From NCBI RefSeq assembly GCF_900112455.1, contig NZ_FOLT01000004.1, positions 93,981 to 157,980 of the forward strand: a stretch of 64,000 nt of DNA, in the 5' to 3' direction. Below the pieces are notes generated by a model. The model saw only the letters and a program-made list of their open reading frames with translations. It was not told the origin of the DNA and did not search any database. Each line of letters opens with the position of its first letter. Position 1 is the first letter of the stretch. The stretch is from Alkalibacterium subtropicum. GTDB lineage: Bacteria > Bacillota > Bacilli > Lactobacillales > Carnobacteriaceae_A. A program made the translations under genes and the position numbers. Positions 1 through 8,578 of the stretch are shown piece by piece.

Positions 1-84
1 TGACACCGTTTGCATTGAAACGTCTTTTGTTTCAGGCTTTAACGCTGTCTTCCCAAAGTACAACTTATCTGTCTTAGTCATCAT
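1..84 (-). CDS. N-terminus of an unidentified protein, cut by the window edge
   Basis: An open frame runs off the left edge, showing only the first 28 codons (starting MMTKTDKLYFGKTALKP). The start is supported by an AAAGGA ribosome binding site a few bases upstream and by a well-formed promoter about 50 bases further up. The second codon is also ATG and could be the real start. No domain can be recognised from so short a stretch, so the product is unknown. Confidence 0.55.
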   Translation of the reverse strand, partial: MMTKTDKLYFGKTALKPETKDVSMQTVS

Positions 85-130
85 CTAATCCTTTCTTTCT
101 TTAAATTTTATATTTATCCGATCCGTTTCA

Positions 131-159
131 ATTATATAGTTTAACGGTTACAAGTGCAA
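131..159 (-). promoter_or_regulatory. Sigma-A type promoter for the gene at the left edge
   Basis: On the minus strand TTGCAC (154-159) and a perfect TATAAT (131-136) are separated by exactly 17 bases. It points to the edge gene starting at 84. Confidence 0.7.
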
Positions 160-182
160 TTAACTTCAAGAACATCGGCCTT

Positions 183-215
183 AAAAAAGAGGCTGACTTT
201 CATGATCGACCTCTT
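183..215 (-). terminator. Probable terminator after the mutarotase-like gene
   Basis: On the minus strand AAGAGG and CCTCTT arms enclose a loop of about 17 bases and are followed by a run of six T. The stem is short, so this is moderate evidence. Confidence 0.45.
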
Positions 216-241
216 CGATAAGGCGCCAGTAAGAGATTCTT

Positions 242-1114
242 TTAGTTTTCAGCGTTTTTATAAAATTCGTACACACGTTTCCATGACAGGCTTTCATCGA
301 CATCCAAACTGATATCTGCGAAAACTTCCGGGCAAACCACATGGCGGTGTCCCCATAAGGCTATTTTGGATGGCTGGAACTCAGACAGCTCACGGACACC
401 CGCTTGGGCATTATCATTGAACACTTCCCAGTTATATGCTCCATTCCCTGGTTCCCAGTCGATACTGGCATAGAAATCTGCCTCAGGGCTCACCGGCCAT
501 GTCAATCTATCCTCATTCCTGTCTATAGAACCAACAGCTACATCGATCGTTTTCATTTGAGGCATCGTCAACCGATACGCTGCATCGATGAAGCGATCAT
601 TGATCCCAATAAAATTATGCGAATATTCATTTGTATGGATCGGGTGGTCTCCCGTGTTCGTCAGCTTATAACTGATGATCAGCCGGTTATCAAAAATAGC
701 GACTTCTTTTAATAAATGATAGCCATATCCGCTTGGAGTGGCGTCTGTGATTTCAAACTCCACGGAGTTAGCTGCTTCTTCGGTTTTTACTTCTGCAGGA
801 ATCACTTCGTAATCTTTAAAAAAATCATAATCAGCCTCCTGCTCTTTTCTGAGCTGCCCCACCCCGATTTTAAGAAAGAAATCCCCGGGTTCGATCTTTT
901 CATATCCGACTGGCCTGTCGATACCGAATTCGTTGCAGAACCCCAACCCACCTGTTCCTTTTCCTTCTTCCAATTGTTCAGGGACACAGTAAGTGACCTC
1001 TCCGTCGAGAGTTATCTGACTAATGAAACCCGTCCAGTCAAAACGGGCTCCTTTATAAACCGTTCCCGGCTCTGCTACCTCTACTTTTAATCGGTCATTT
1101 TCTAAACAATACAT
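242..1114 (-). CDS. Galactose mutarotase-fold protein (aldose 1-epimerase-like)
   Basis: A 290-residue soluble protein that resembles the aldose 1-epimerase/galactose mutarotase superfamily: an N-terminal beta-rich part with a FDWTGF segment, and a central HTNEYSHNFIGIN segment (about residues 160-172) that carries the histidine-rich motif typical of the fold. No signal peptide or membrane segment is seen, so it is probably cytoplasmic. AGGAGG lies just before the ATG. It stands alone between an edge gene and the divergent PAP2 gene. The fold assignment is reasonable; the sugar substrate cannot be told, and an enzymatic role other than epimerisation is possible. Confidence 0.75.
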   Translation of the reverse strand: MYCLENDRLKVEVAEPGTVYKGARFDWTGFISQITLDGEVTYCVPEQLEEGKGTGGLGFCNEFGIDRPVGYEKIEPGDFFLKIGVGQLRKEQEADYDFFKDYEVIPAEVKTEEAANSVEFEITDATPSGYGYHLLKEVAIFDNRLIISYKLTNTGDHPIHTNEYSHNFIGINDRFIDAAYRLTMPQMKTIDVAVGSIDRNEDRLTWPVSPEADFYASIDWEPGNGAYNWEVFNDNAQAGVRELSEFQPSKIALWGHRHVVCPEVFADISLDVDESLSWKRVYEFYKNAEN

Positions 1115-1498
1115 ATTTTCCCTCCTGATCTGAATAGTTTACTTCATTACTTATCATTTAACTGCAGGACTACTCCCAGCTTTCACGCCTCTCTTTTAAA
1201 AAACCGACGCAGCTTAATAGAACCTCCGCATAGATTTCTTTCAAGAAACACAGCGAATCAATTTTTTTCTCTGCTAATGCTGACTTTAAAGAAGTTTATT
1301 TTAATTATCCACTTACTTCTATGTAAAATCAATACATTCCCCTTTTTTATACATATGAGTAATAACCGTGTTACCCAATGAAAATCACGGTAAGCACAAG
1401 CAAAAGTTTTTCCATTTATAAATTAAATCCTCAAACTCTACTTGCGTATTTAATATGGTATGATGAATATAAATTTAAATCTTAGGGTGTTCAATTCT
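1115..1498. other. Intergenic region between divergent genes
   Basis: No coding frame is supported here. It holds the upstream signals of both neighbours and a small inverted repeat, ACCGTG at about 1367 and CACGGT at about 1388, with a 15-base spacer. Nothing else is recognisable. Confidence 0.5.
1456..1464 (+). promoter_or_regulatory. Extended -10 promoter of the PAP2 gene
   Basis: TGGTATGAT is an extended -10 element (TG, one base, TATGAT). It overlaps an upstream ATG of the PAP2 frame, which argues that translation starts at the later ATG at 1499. Confidence 0.45.
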
Positions 1499-1939
1499 AT
1501 GTATGCAAAAGTAATCAATTTATTAAATAATGTTATTACCTACTTCATCTATGCCATATATCCTATGGTTCTCATACTGTTGGTGTATAATAGTGATCCA
1601 CGTTTTTGGAGGGCTCTGCTTGTTCCAGCCATATCCTATGTCCTCGTCAGTATCTTCCGAAAAGTCATTGATGCTCCAAGACCCTATGAAGTGACGGGAA
1701 ACACACCTATTATAAAAAAAGAAGCGGAAGGAAACTCTTTTCCCAGCCGACACGTCTTTTCTGCCTTTGTCATTGCCACAACGCTCTATTTCATATCAAA
1801 CCCATTAGGTATCCTTTTAATGGCAGCCGGCAGTATATTAGCTGTTTTACGTGTCATCGGCGGTGTTCATTACCCAAGAGATGTCATTGCCGGCGCAATA
1901 ATCGGAATCCTATCGGGCATATTAGGATTCTATCTTTGA
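1499..1939 (+). CDS. PAP2-superfamily membrane phosphatase
   Basis: A small integral membrane protein of 146 residues with the three phosphatase motifs of the PAP2 family: RKVIDAPRP, then PSRH (a PSGH variant), then RVIGGVHYPRD. Four or five hydrophobic segments surround them. Family members remove phosphate from lipid phosphates such as undecaprenyl pyrophosphate or phosphatidic acid; which one is used here cannot be told. The start at 1499 is chosen because AGGGTG lies nine bases upstream and because the longer frame from 1460 begins inside the -10 element. It is one of only three plus-strand genes. Confidence 0.88.
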   Translation: MYAKVINLLNNVITYFIYAIYPMVLILLVYNSDPRFWRALLVPAISYVLVSIFRKVIDAPRPYEVTGNTPIIKKEAEGNSFPSRHVFSAFVIATTLYFISNPLGILLMAAGSILAVLRVIGGVHYPRDVIAGAIIGILSGILGFYL

Positions 1940-1971
1940 TCAGTATCTCTTGGAACTTGTCCTTTACAGAC

Positions 1972-2019
1972 AAAAAGCGAAGTCTCTTCAGTCATTGATT
2001 GACCTGGACATTCGCTTTT
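1972..2019 (+). terminator. Terminator after the PAP2 gene
   Basis: AAAAGCGAA and TTCGCTTTT form a nine-base stem, with an inner GTC/GAC pair and a large loop. The arms carry A and T tracts, so it may also work on the other strand for the AIM24 gene. Confidence 0.5.
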
Positions 2020-2092
2020 AAATCTGTCATTCTCTTTGGGATCGAACAATGATGAAATGATATTAAACCTTTGGATCCGATATCTTTAATAC

Positions 2093-2767
2093 CTAACCCT
2101 TCGTTGGAACATAAGGTATTATTTTGGCAGCAAGATTACTGATCGGCATCGTTTGAAGCGTAACTTTTCCAGGTCCAAGTAACTTCACTAAGAAGGCCCC
2201 TTCGCCACCGAACATCATATTTCTCAACCCTTTAACTGTTTCAATGGAATACGTGACACTATTATCAAACATGAAGACATTCCCTTGGTCTACGAGAAGA
2301 GCTTCACCATGCTTCAAATCATACTCCACAAGTGAGCCGTCGGCCTCTAAAAACAGATCGCCCCTGCCGGAAAACCTCTGCAGTACAAAGCCTTCACCGC
2401 CTAGAAGTCCAGTAGAAAACTTCTTAGTCAAAGCCACTTCAAAATCAACGCCTTCTGTAGAAGCCAGATAAGCACTTCGTTGAGTCAAAATCTCGCGTCC
2501 GTTCATACCAATGTGAACGATTTTCCCCGGCAATGAAGAGGCAAAGGCGATTTCCTGATTGTCTTGTGTGGCCTTATACCTATTTTGAAACATACTTTCT
2601 CCAGAGAAGGCTCTGGATAAACCTTTAAACAGCCCCCCTTGACTGGACGTTTCAAGCTCAAACCCTTCTGTCATCCAGGACATATTCCCTGAGCTGGTAA
2701 TTATAGTTTCACCGCGGTTTATCATGCAGCGAAGGACCGGATATTCTCCCTGTATTTCAAATTTCAT
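2093..2767 (-). CDS. AIM24 family protein (TIGR00266)
   Basis: The 224 residues match the AIM24/TIGR00266 family over its whole length: MKFEIQGEYPVLRC at the start, a glycine-rich middle (GEGFVLQRFSGRGDLFLEADG) and a C-terminal GGEGAFLVKLLGPGKVTLQTMP. These proteins form a beta-sandwich of internal repeats; their role in bacteria is not established. AAAGGAG sits eight bases before the ATG. It is monocistronic between a plus-strand gene and the CPBP protease gene. Confidence 0.93.
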   Translation of the reverse strand: MKFEIQGEYPVLRCMINRGETIITSSGNMSWMTEGFELETSSQGGLFKGLSRAFSGESMFQNRYKATQDNQEIAFASSLPGKIVHIGMNGREILTQRSAYLASTEGVDFEVALTKKFSTGLLGGEGFVLQRFSGRGDLFLEADGSLVEYDLKHGEALLVDQGNVFMFDNSVTYSIETVKGLRNMMFGGEGAFLVKLLGPGKVTLQTMPISNLAAKIIPYVPTKG

Positions 2768-2953
2768 TTGTCTGATCTCCTTTGAGTTGAGATATTCTAT
2801 TACTGTGTTTTGATTTCGTTATATATAGAATAACAAACTATTATAACAGTATATATTTTAAACACATTATATTCCTATAGCTACTTGATTACAACTTCGA
2901 AATAACGGATGACGGTGTGCTTGATACTCACATTGAGCTGCAAGATTTATGGA

Positions 2954-3637
2954 TCAAATCAAACCGAATAAAATAAACCCCACGGTATTGATGGCAAAAT
3001 TGGCAAACATATGTACAAGCCAGGACGGATATATATTTCCGGTCTTTTCATTCAAATAATTAAAAATGCAGCCTCCGGCAAACAGGCCTGTCATGGCTAT
3101 CAGATAAATACTCCAGTGAAACCATCCACTCATCATCCCTACGTGATACAAAGCAAACAGTAAAGCACTGAATACATAGGCGAAAAAACGCCCGGTATTT
3201 TCCTTCAAAATCAGAAAAGCGAACCCCCGAAAGAAAAATTCTTCCAGCAGGGAATTGATCAGAGAAATATAAATGGCGACATATATGAAGTTCCTCGCAT
3301 TCACACCAATATCCCCTGTTAAAGAGTCGCGGATCGATGATAAATCAATGTGGTCTTTTAAAGCCACATAAGCAAGAAAGATCACAGCGTAAACGCCGAC
3401 CCCGAGTAATAAGGCAATTTTCACATCTGACTTTTTTGGAATGAACAGTTTTTTTAAATGATGATATTCACTTTTATACCTGAGAAAGTATCCCATTGGC
3501 ACAACTGAGAACAGGATGATTTTCAAAATGGACTTGTACAGATACGGCAGCTGGATAAAGCCGTCTATGAGACTCATACCTAAAGCAGATAGTGTGATAG
3601 AAAGTATCAGGAAGATGCTTTTTCTGTTTAACTTCAT
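2954..3637 (-). CDS. CPBP family intramembrane metalloprotease (CAAX/Abi type)
   Basis: An integral membrane protein of 227 residues with about seven or eight hydrophobic segments. The Abi/CPBP motifs are present: EEFFFRG (the EExxxR glutamates and arginine) and a following FALYHVG (FxxxH). A C-terminal WLVHMFANF segment adds the second histidine/asparagine motif. In Gram-positive bacteria such proteins are linked to bacteriocin immunity or to processing of membrane proteins. The start at 3637 is chosen because AAAGGAG lies nine bases before it; an upstream ATG at 3661 has no site. Confidence 0.88.
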   Translation of the reverse strand: MKLNRKSIFLILSITLSALGMSLIDGFIQLPYLYKSILKIILFSVVPMGYFLRYKSEYHHLKKLFIPKKSDVKIALLLGVGVYAVIFLAYVALKDHIDLSSIRDSLTGDIGVNARNFIYVAIYISLINSLLEEFFFRGFAFLILKENTGRFFAYVFSALLFALYHVGMMSGWFHWSIYLIAMTGLFAGGCIFNYLNEKTGNIYPSWLVHMFANFAINTVGFILFGLI

Positions 3638-3818
3638 TTTATCAAACTCCTTTAATACCAAATAATCCGATTTTAGTTCCTCTACTCATTGTACTGTAAA
3701 GCAGAGTCAAATACAGAACTTTCAGTCAAAGAATCTGAACGTTGTGCTGATTTTATTTTATCCAGCATCTTTTACACTGTACTTTTTCAAGATAAAAAGG
3801 TGATCTCTCTACCTTCTA

Positions 3819-3863
3819 TAAAAAAAAGCCCCACCCCAAAGCTTTGGCTTTTGAGGGTGGAGC
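3819..3863 (-). terminator. Terminator of the exoA transcript
   Basis: On the minus strand GCTCCACCC pairs with GGGTGGGGC around a loop and is followed by eight T. It lies about 110 bases beyond the exoA stop. Confidence 0.75.
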
Positions 3864-3878
3864 ATATTGTCATTTAAT

Positions 3879-3893
3879 ATTACCCAGGGTAAT
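3879..3893. repeat. Perfect 15-base palindrome
   Basis: ATTACCC-A-GGGTAAT. It lies between the exoA stop and the exoA terminator, an unusual place for an operator; its role is unknown. The rest of 3638-3970 holds no supported gene. Confidence 0.4.
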
Positions 3894-3970
3894 TCGAGTC
3901 GGCTGAGCAATCACAGCCCTTTAAATAGATTTCCAGCCGATCACGGTAAAATGCAGGTCATGGGCGACGC

Positions 3971-4801
3971 CTAATCCAAATCTATATCGAGCACTAGCGG
4001 TGTATGGTCCTGGCGTTCTCCTGAATCCAGCATGTCTGAATCCTGAACTTTGTCTGCCAGTCTGTCACTGACCAGCCAGTAGTCGATCCTCCAGCCTGAA
4101 TTGTTCACTTTGCTTGTTTTGGCACGCTGATTCCACCAGGAATACTTCCCAGTAACATCACCATGAATATATCGGAAAGTATCTGTGAAGCCTTTATCCA
4201 ATAGTTTCGTGAAGCCTTCACGTTCTTCATCCGTAAAACCAGCCGATCGACGGTTTCTGTCAGGATGAGCGATATCGATTTCTTTATGGGCCACATTGAA
4301 ATCACCTGCAGCAAGGACCGGCTTCTTCGCATCCAAACTGGCTAAGTATTGTGCATACTTTTCATCCCATTGCTGACGTTCTTCCAGTCGGACGAGTTTG
4401 GATCCGGAATTAGGTGTATACACTTGAGTGACATAAAAGCTGTCAAATTCCATCGTGATCATACGCCCTTCGCAATCCATGGTATCCGGCACCTCGATTT
4501 TAGGATAAGTTACGACGGGATTTAAATGCTTTTTATATAAAAACATCGTACCCGCATAACTTTTTCTCGCCGGTTCTTCTGACGTACGCCAGACATACTC
4601 ATACTCCGGGAACAACTCGTTTAAAATCGTTTCATGCTTTTTTGTTGGTCCGGTACGGGGCAATTTTGTTTCCTGGATCGCAACCACATCTGGATCCTGC
4701 GCTATGATCGTATTGATTACTTCTCGGGACATGACCGCTCGATTAGAATCGCTCGTCAATGTTGCATTTAATGAATCGATATTCCATGAAATCAGTCTCA
4801 T
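3971..4801 (-). CDS. exoA: Exodeoxyribonuclease III (AP endonuclease, ExoA/Xth)
   Basis: A 276-residue member of the EEP nuclease fold, full length for the family. It shows the family landmarks in order: RLISWNIDSLNA at the start, IQETKLP (metal-binding Glu), VYTPNSG, AGDFNVAHKEID (catalytic Asp/Asn), NRRSAGFTDEER, WWNQRA and the terminal RIDYWLVSD and QDHTPLVLD. The enzyme cuts DNA at abasic sites and degrades 3' ends in base-excision repair. AGAGGAG lies nine bases before the ATG. It has its own terminator and seems to be a single-gene unit. Confidence 0.96.
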   Translation of the reverse strand: MRLISWNIDSLNATLTSDSNRAVMSREVINTIIAQDPDVVAIQETKLPRTGPTKKHETILNELFPEYEYVWRTSEEPARKSYAGTMFLYKKHLNPVVTYPKIEVPDTMDCEGRMITMEFDSFYVTQVYTPNSGSKLVRLEERQQWDEKYAQYLASLDAKKPVLAAGDFNVAHKEIDIAHPDRNRRSAGFTDEEREGFTKLLDKGFTDTFRYIHGDVTGKYSWWNQRAKTSKVNNSGWRIDYWLVSDRLADKVQDSDMLDSGERQDHTPLVLDIDLD

Positions 4802-4961
4802 TATAATTAACTCCTCTATTACTTTTTAAATAATCACTCTTTCCATGATAACACTAAATAAGAAAGCGGACGATTATTTTGACTGGTTTTTAATCAGAAT
4901 CAGACGATCCACTTTTTTCACTAGCAAACCAGTTCCCTTTCTATCTACGCCATAACCATGA

Positions 4962-5528
4962 CTAATATATAAACGGAATAATCTTTTTCGTCCGTTTCTG
5001 ATACTTTTTGTACTCTTCACCGAAAGAAGTTAGTAACACTTTTTCTTCCGTATGAATACGATATAAAATCGCTGAGGTCGGAAAAACAAATGCAAACAGG
5101 GAGGATACTGGATGAAAGAAAGCAATGGATACACCTAGAAAGATAATTATTTCTCCTGTATAGGAGGGATGTCTGATGAACTTATAAAGACCATCCTGTT
5201 CCAGTTCAGTTCCTTTCTGAACCCCCACATTTACTGAAAATGATGACCCCAACTGTCGGATGGCACTGAACCTTACCAGGACTCCTGTAAGGATCAATGG
5301 AATACTGAGATAACGCCACCCTCTGAACGGCAGACCAAACGCTGCCCCCACTGACTGATCAAACAGAAAAGACCCTATCATCCCAAAAAGTATCAACGCT
5401 AAAACAATATACTTACTTTTCTTCTCAGTATTCTCCTTATTAGTGTTTTTATTTAATGCAAGAAAGATGTACATCTCCATTAAAATCCAAATCCCAATGT
5501 TCATCCAAAAGAGGAAGTGTCCAATCAT
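4962..5528 (-). CDS. ICMT/PEMT-type membrane methyltransferase
   Basis: A 188-residue membrane protein with about five hydrophobic segments and the C-terminal motif LYKFIRHPSYTGEI, the RHPxY(T/A)G signature of isoprenylcysteine carboxyl methyltransferase-like enzymes. In bacteria without prenylated proteins the substrate is unknown; lipid or small-molecule methylation is possible. The ATG at 5528 is preferred because AAAGG lies nine bases upstream; the ATG at 5537 directly abuts that site. It is not linked to the neighbouring genes. Confidence 0.82.
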   Translation of the reverse strand: MIGHFLFWMNIGIWILMEMYIFLALNKNTNKENTEKKSKYIVLALILFGMIGSFLFDQSVGAAFGLPFRGWRYLSIPLILTGVLVRFSAIRQLGSSFSVNVGVQKGTELEQDGLYKFIRHPSYTGEIIIFLGVSIAFFHPVSSLFAFVFPTSAILYRIHTEEKVLLTSFGEEYKKYQKRTKKIIPFIY

Positions 5529-5834
5529 AACTGCCATCCTTTACGATTTAAGCAGAACCTACTAGCTTACTACTTTTTTAACTAACAGGGGCACTATCAC
5601 GGCTCAACTGATTTATATACTCCTATTCAATGAGCCAATACGTTTAATAATTGAAGCAAGTCAAAAGTATAACATACTGGATCTCAAGGGAGGAATCATC
5701 TCGAATAGTTTACTTTGATCTCTTACACTGCAATTGTACTATAAGGAAATAAAAGTCTGAATGCGAGCATGAGTCAAATCATTTCATGTTCACCACTCAT
5801 TCCGCTGCTTTGATGATAACATATACAGTGGTTT
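5529..5834. other. Intergenic region without recognised features
   Basis: AT-rich, no open frame worth calling and no strong hairpin followed by a T tract. Confidence 0.4.
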
Positions 5835-6650
5835 TCATAATTTTTTCTCTGCTTTCAAGCTTAGAATCAGAGGTAATTTCCCTTCCAGTGTTGGATAATA
5901 ACTTAGACCATTTTCGTCTAATGCACTGCCCCCCATCCCGGGCATACATCTGTCGTATTCTTTGATATGCGTGACATAGAGTTTTCCATTTGCCAAGCCG
6001 TTAATGATCGTGCTTAATTGATGTCCCCAAAAATGATTTTCGGCTTCTTTGGCTTTTGAAGCGTACCCGCCAATATGATTATCGGCATCTGCTGTCGATT
6101 TAAAATAGGGATATTTAGGAAGTAATTTCCCTTGAGCTAAACCCGTCTCATCAAAAATCAGCATAAACGGATGCCCATCATGTAAATAGAAAAACCCTTC
6201 ATTTTTCAGGAAATGAGAGATGACTTCTCCCCACTTATTTAAATCAGGCAGCCAGCCAAGCACACCATCTGTCGTCAATACTATATCATATTCTCCTTCA
6301 TGGACATCCATCAGCTTCAATATATCTGATTCAATAAATGTTGCATTGTTTATTCCAAATTCCTCTGCCAGCTTTCTTGCAAAGAATACATTTTCAGGAA
6401 CTAGATCCACTCCAGTGACTATAGCGCCTTTGCGAGCCAGTAAAATCGAATCTGCTCCAGTATTGCATTGGAGGTGGAGAATCTTTTTGCCAGCCACATC
6501 ACCTATTTCCTCCTCCACCATAGGATTTAATTTGAAATCACCTTGTGCTAATTTTTCTCTAAAATAGTAATAGTGATCTTCTGCTATTTTCCCCCATGCA
6601 ATTTTATTTGCTTCTATTTTTTCTGTATCATTCTTTATATCGCCATTCAT
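5835..6650 (-). CDS. Class I SAM-dependent methyltransferase
   Basis: A 271-residue soluble protein with a Rossmann methyltransferase core. KKILHLQCNTGADSILLARKGA (motif I, with a QCNTG loop), GVDLVPENV (acidic residue at the end of strand 2) and a DIVLTTDGVLGWLPDL segment (motif IV) are visible. A long helical N-terminus (KIAWGKIAEDHYYYFREKL) precedes them. The substrate is unknown. AGAGGAA lies before the ATG. A second, unrelated methyltransferase lies directly upstream, 137 bases away. Confidence 0.85.
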   Translation of the reverse strand: MNGDIKNDTEKIEANKIAWGKIAEDHYYYFREKLAQGDFKLNPMVEEEIGDVAGKKILHLQCNTGADSILLARKGAIVTGVDLVPENVFFARKLAEEFGINNATFIESDILKLMDVHEGEYDIVLTTDGVLGWLPDLNKWGEVISHFLKNEGFFYLHDGHPFMLIFDETGLAQGKLLPKYPYFKSTADADNHIGGYASKAKEAENHFWGHQLSTIINGLANGKLYVTHIKEYDRCMPGMGGSALDENGLSYYPTLEGKLPLILSLKAEKKL

Positions 6651-6787
6651 TTCATTTCCTCTTTTCTTATTCTCTTTTTTTTGACACCACGAACATCTAC
6701 CACTTTATTCTCTTTCATTTTCTTTCCTAGCTGGATCAACACTTAAAACCACAATTACTCATTCATTATACACTGGGTTGGGACCAT

Positions 6788-7516
6788 TTATATTTTTTCT
6801 AAAATAAACAGGGCCCAGCCTTCGTAAGGTCTTCGGTAATTAAAGTACATTTTATACCACGTATCGATCCACTTTTCTTTATTATCAAACCCTTTGTCTT
6901 TAGGATGGCTCCTCAACCATTCCAGATCTCTTCTGGCAGACCAGGAGATATATCTCTCCCATTCATTGTCAGTGCATCCGGCCATGTAAGAGACATAATA
7001 TCCTGACCTTTTAAACGTATCATATAATCCTTCCAGAGTTAAAAGATCGCCTTCAAACTCAATCAATGCCTGAGGAACATCTTTCTGTTTATAATACGGT
7101 TCTCCGATTACGATTTTTCCACCTTCTTTTAAAAAGGGGTCCAGTGCTTGGATCGTACCGGAGACATCTCCAAAAATAACTTCACCGATCAGACAAGCGA
7201 CATCGTACTGTTCGTCAGTCTTGAACTCTTTGACATCTTGACAGACCAAATCTATTTTATGATTCAAGTTGCTTTGTTCAAGCCTTTCATTCCCCTTTTT
7301 AATAAATTCATCGCAAATATCGACGCCTTTTCCATTTATTCCATAAGCCTCTCCCCAGAGCTTGAGCATTTCCCCATACCCGCAGCACAGATCCAGCACG
7401 TTACTCTGATCGTTTAGATTCAAATAATATCCCGCCTCTAATACCTTTTCTACCGGTGCCATGCTGATCAAATACTTACTTTCATCAAATTTTGTTATCA
7501 TATTATTGTGGTCCAT
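6788..7516 (-). CDS. Class I SAM-dependent methyltransferase
   Basis: A 242-residue soluble protein with SAM-binding motif I (VLDLCCGYGEML), the ribose-binding acidic residue (GKGVDICDEFI) and a YDVACLIGEVIFGDV segment at motif IV. The C-terminus holds an aromatic-rich helix (MYFNYRRPYEGWALFILEK). The substrate cannot be inferred. AGAGGAG lies five bases before the ATG. It could be co-transcribed with the methyltransferase downstream, but the 137-base gap makes this uncertain. Confidence 0.85.
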   Translation of the reverse strand: MDHNNMITKFDESKYLISMAPVEKVLEAGYYLNLNDQSNVLDLCCGYGEMLKLWGEAYGINGKGVDICDEFIKKGNERLEQSNLNHKIDLVCQDVKEFKTDEQYDVACLIGEVIFGDVSGTIQALDPFLKEGGKIVIGEPYYKQKDVPQALIEFEGDLLTLEGLYDTFKRSGYYVSYMAGCTDNEWERYISWSARRDLEWLRSHPKDKGFDNKEKWIDTWYKMYFNYRRPYEGWALFILEKI

Positions 7517-7636
7517 TCTACTCCTCTTTCCTTGAAAAATCCTACAGTCTCAACAGCGCATTCATTACAGTTATCATTCATGGATTAACTAATTTTTACC
7601 CAAACCCATTGAATCACTCATCCTGAACGGGTAAGA

Positions 7637-8578
7637 TCAGATGGCTTCAAACGGAACGGGCCACTGAATGATCCCTATATTTTCATCACTTTCTTCTACG
7701 CCTCTTTTATAGACATCAAAGGCTGGGTCACTTTTGAGAAAGCAGATCATCCCTGCCGGCCATGCTTTTGTTTTCGGACTCATCGTTTCTTGAGTGAACC
7801 AGTCCATCCTTACCGGATGCAGCGGTAAAGAGACGTTTTCTTGCAGCTGATAGTCATTCACGACCTTTGCTAAAACATCTTTGGCTGCCGATTCATTCTC
7901 CGCAGCAAAGGATGTTATTTCTTTCGTTCTCTCATGGATGCGTGTATATCCGACAATGCGCCCATCCAGACTATAGATTCTACTTTGGATGTCTTTGCTG
8001 GTACTCAACCACGAATGAATAGAAGCATCGGGGACTATAGCCAAAGGAACGTCAGCATGTGTTTTTGACCACATTTCCTGCAAAGCATCGGTATCTTCTG
8101 TCAGCGGTTTTCTGGCTGTCAGCTGACTGCCTCTGCCCTTTTCAGTTAAAGGTAAGGATATGCGGATAGAGGTCTCTCCAAATAAATGAGTTTCATAGCC
8201 AAATCGAGGATAATATGTGTCATGGCCTAACAGGGCAATAAATGATAGGCCTGACTTTTCCGCTTCCCGATGGACTGCTGTCATTAACTGGCTGCCAACG
8301 CCTTTTTTCTGCCATCCCGGTTTCACACCGAGGGGCGCCAGGATACCTCCTGTGAATGACTGATTTTTTAATGTGAACGTATACGGTGTGACCATGACAT
8401 GACCGATGATGTCTCCTTTTTCTTCCGTGACAAGAGACAGCCTTGGCGTATAGGCTTTTTCTTGGCGAAGCAGGCAGGCCAGAACGCTTTCCTCCTGTGA
8501 CCCGCTATTTTCAAAAGCTGAACAGTGAAGTTCACCTATTTTCATATAATCTTCAGATTTTTCTGCCCGAATAATCAT
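7637..8578 (-). CDS. GNAT family N-acetyltransferase with C-terminal extension
   Basis: A 313-residue protein. The first 150 residues are a GNAT domain: IIRAEKSEDY start, a GILAPLGVKPGWQKKGVGSQL stretch with the acetyl-CoA loop (QKKGVG), and FIALLGHDTYYPRFGYE. The remaining 160 residues look like a second, degenerate GNAT-like or Eis-type region. Its start codon overlaps the stop of the MutS2-like gene by four bases (ATGA), so the two are translationally coupled; why an acetyltransferase is paired with a MutS2 homologue is not clear. The substrate is unknown. Confidence 0.85.
   Translation of the reverse strand: MIIRAEKSEDYMKIGELHCSAFENSGSQEESVLACLLRQEKAYTPRLSLVTEEKGDIIGHVMVTPYTFTLKNQSFTGGILAPLGVKPGWQKKGVGSQLMTAVHREAEKSGLSFIALLGHDTYYPRFGYETHLFGETSIRISLPLTEKGRGSQLTARKPLTEDTDALQEMWSKTHADVPLAIVPDASIHSWLSTSKDIQSRIYSLDGRIVGYTRIHERTKEITSFAAENESAAKDVLAKVVNDYQLQENVSLPLHPVRMDWFTQETMSPKTKAWPAGMICFLKSDPAFDVYKRGVEESDENIGIIQWPVPFEAI

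Noticed and set aside
3689..3877. 62-codon plus-strand frame behind the CPBP gene
   Set aside because: No ribosome binding site; it runs through the exoA terminator hairpin.
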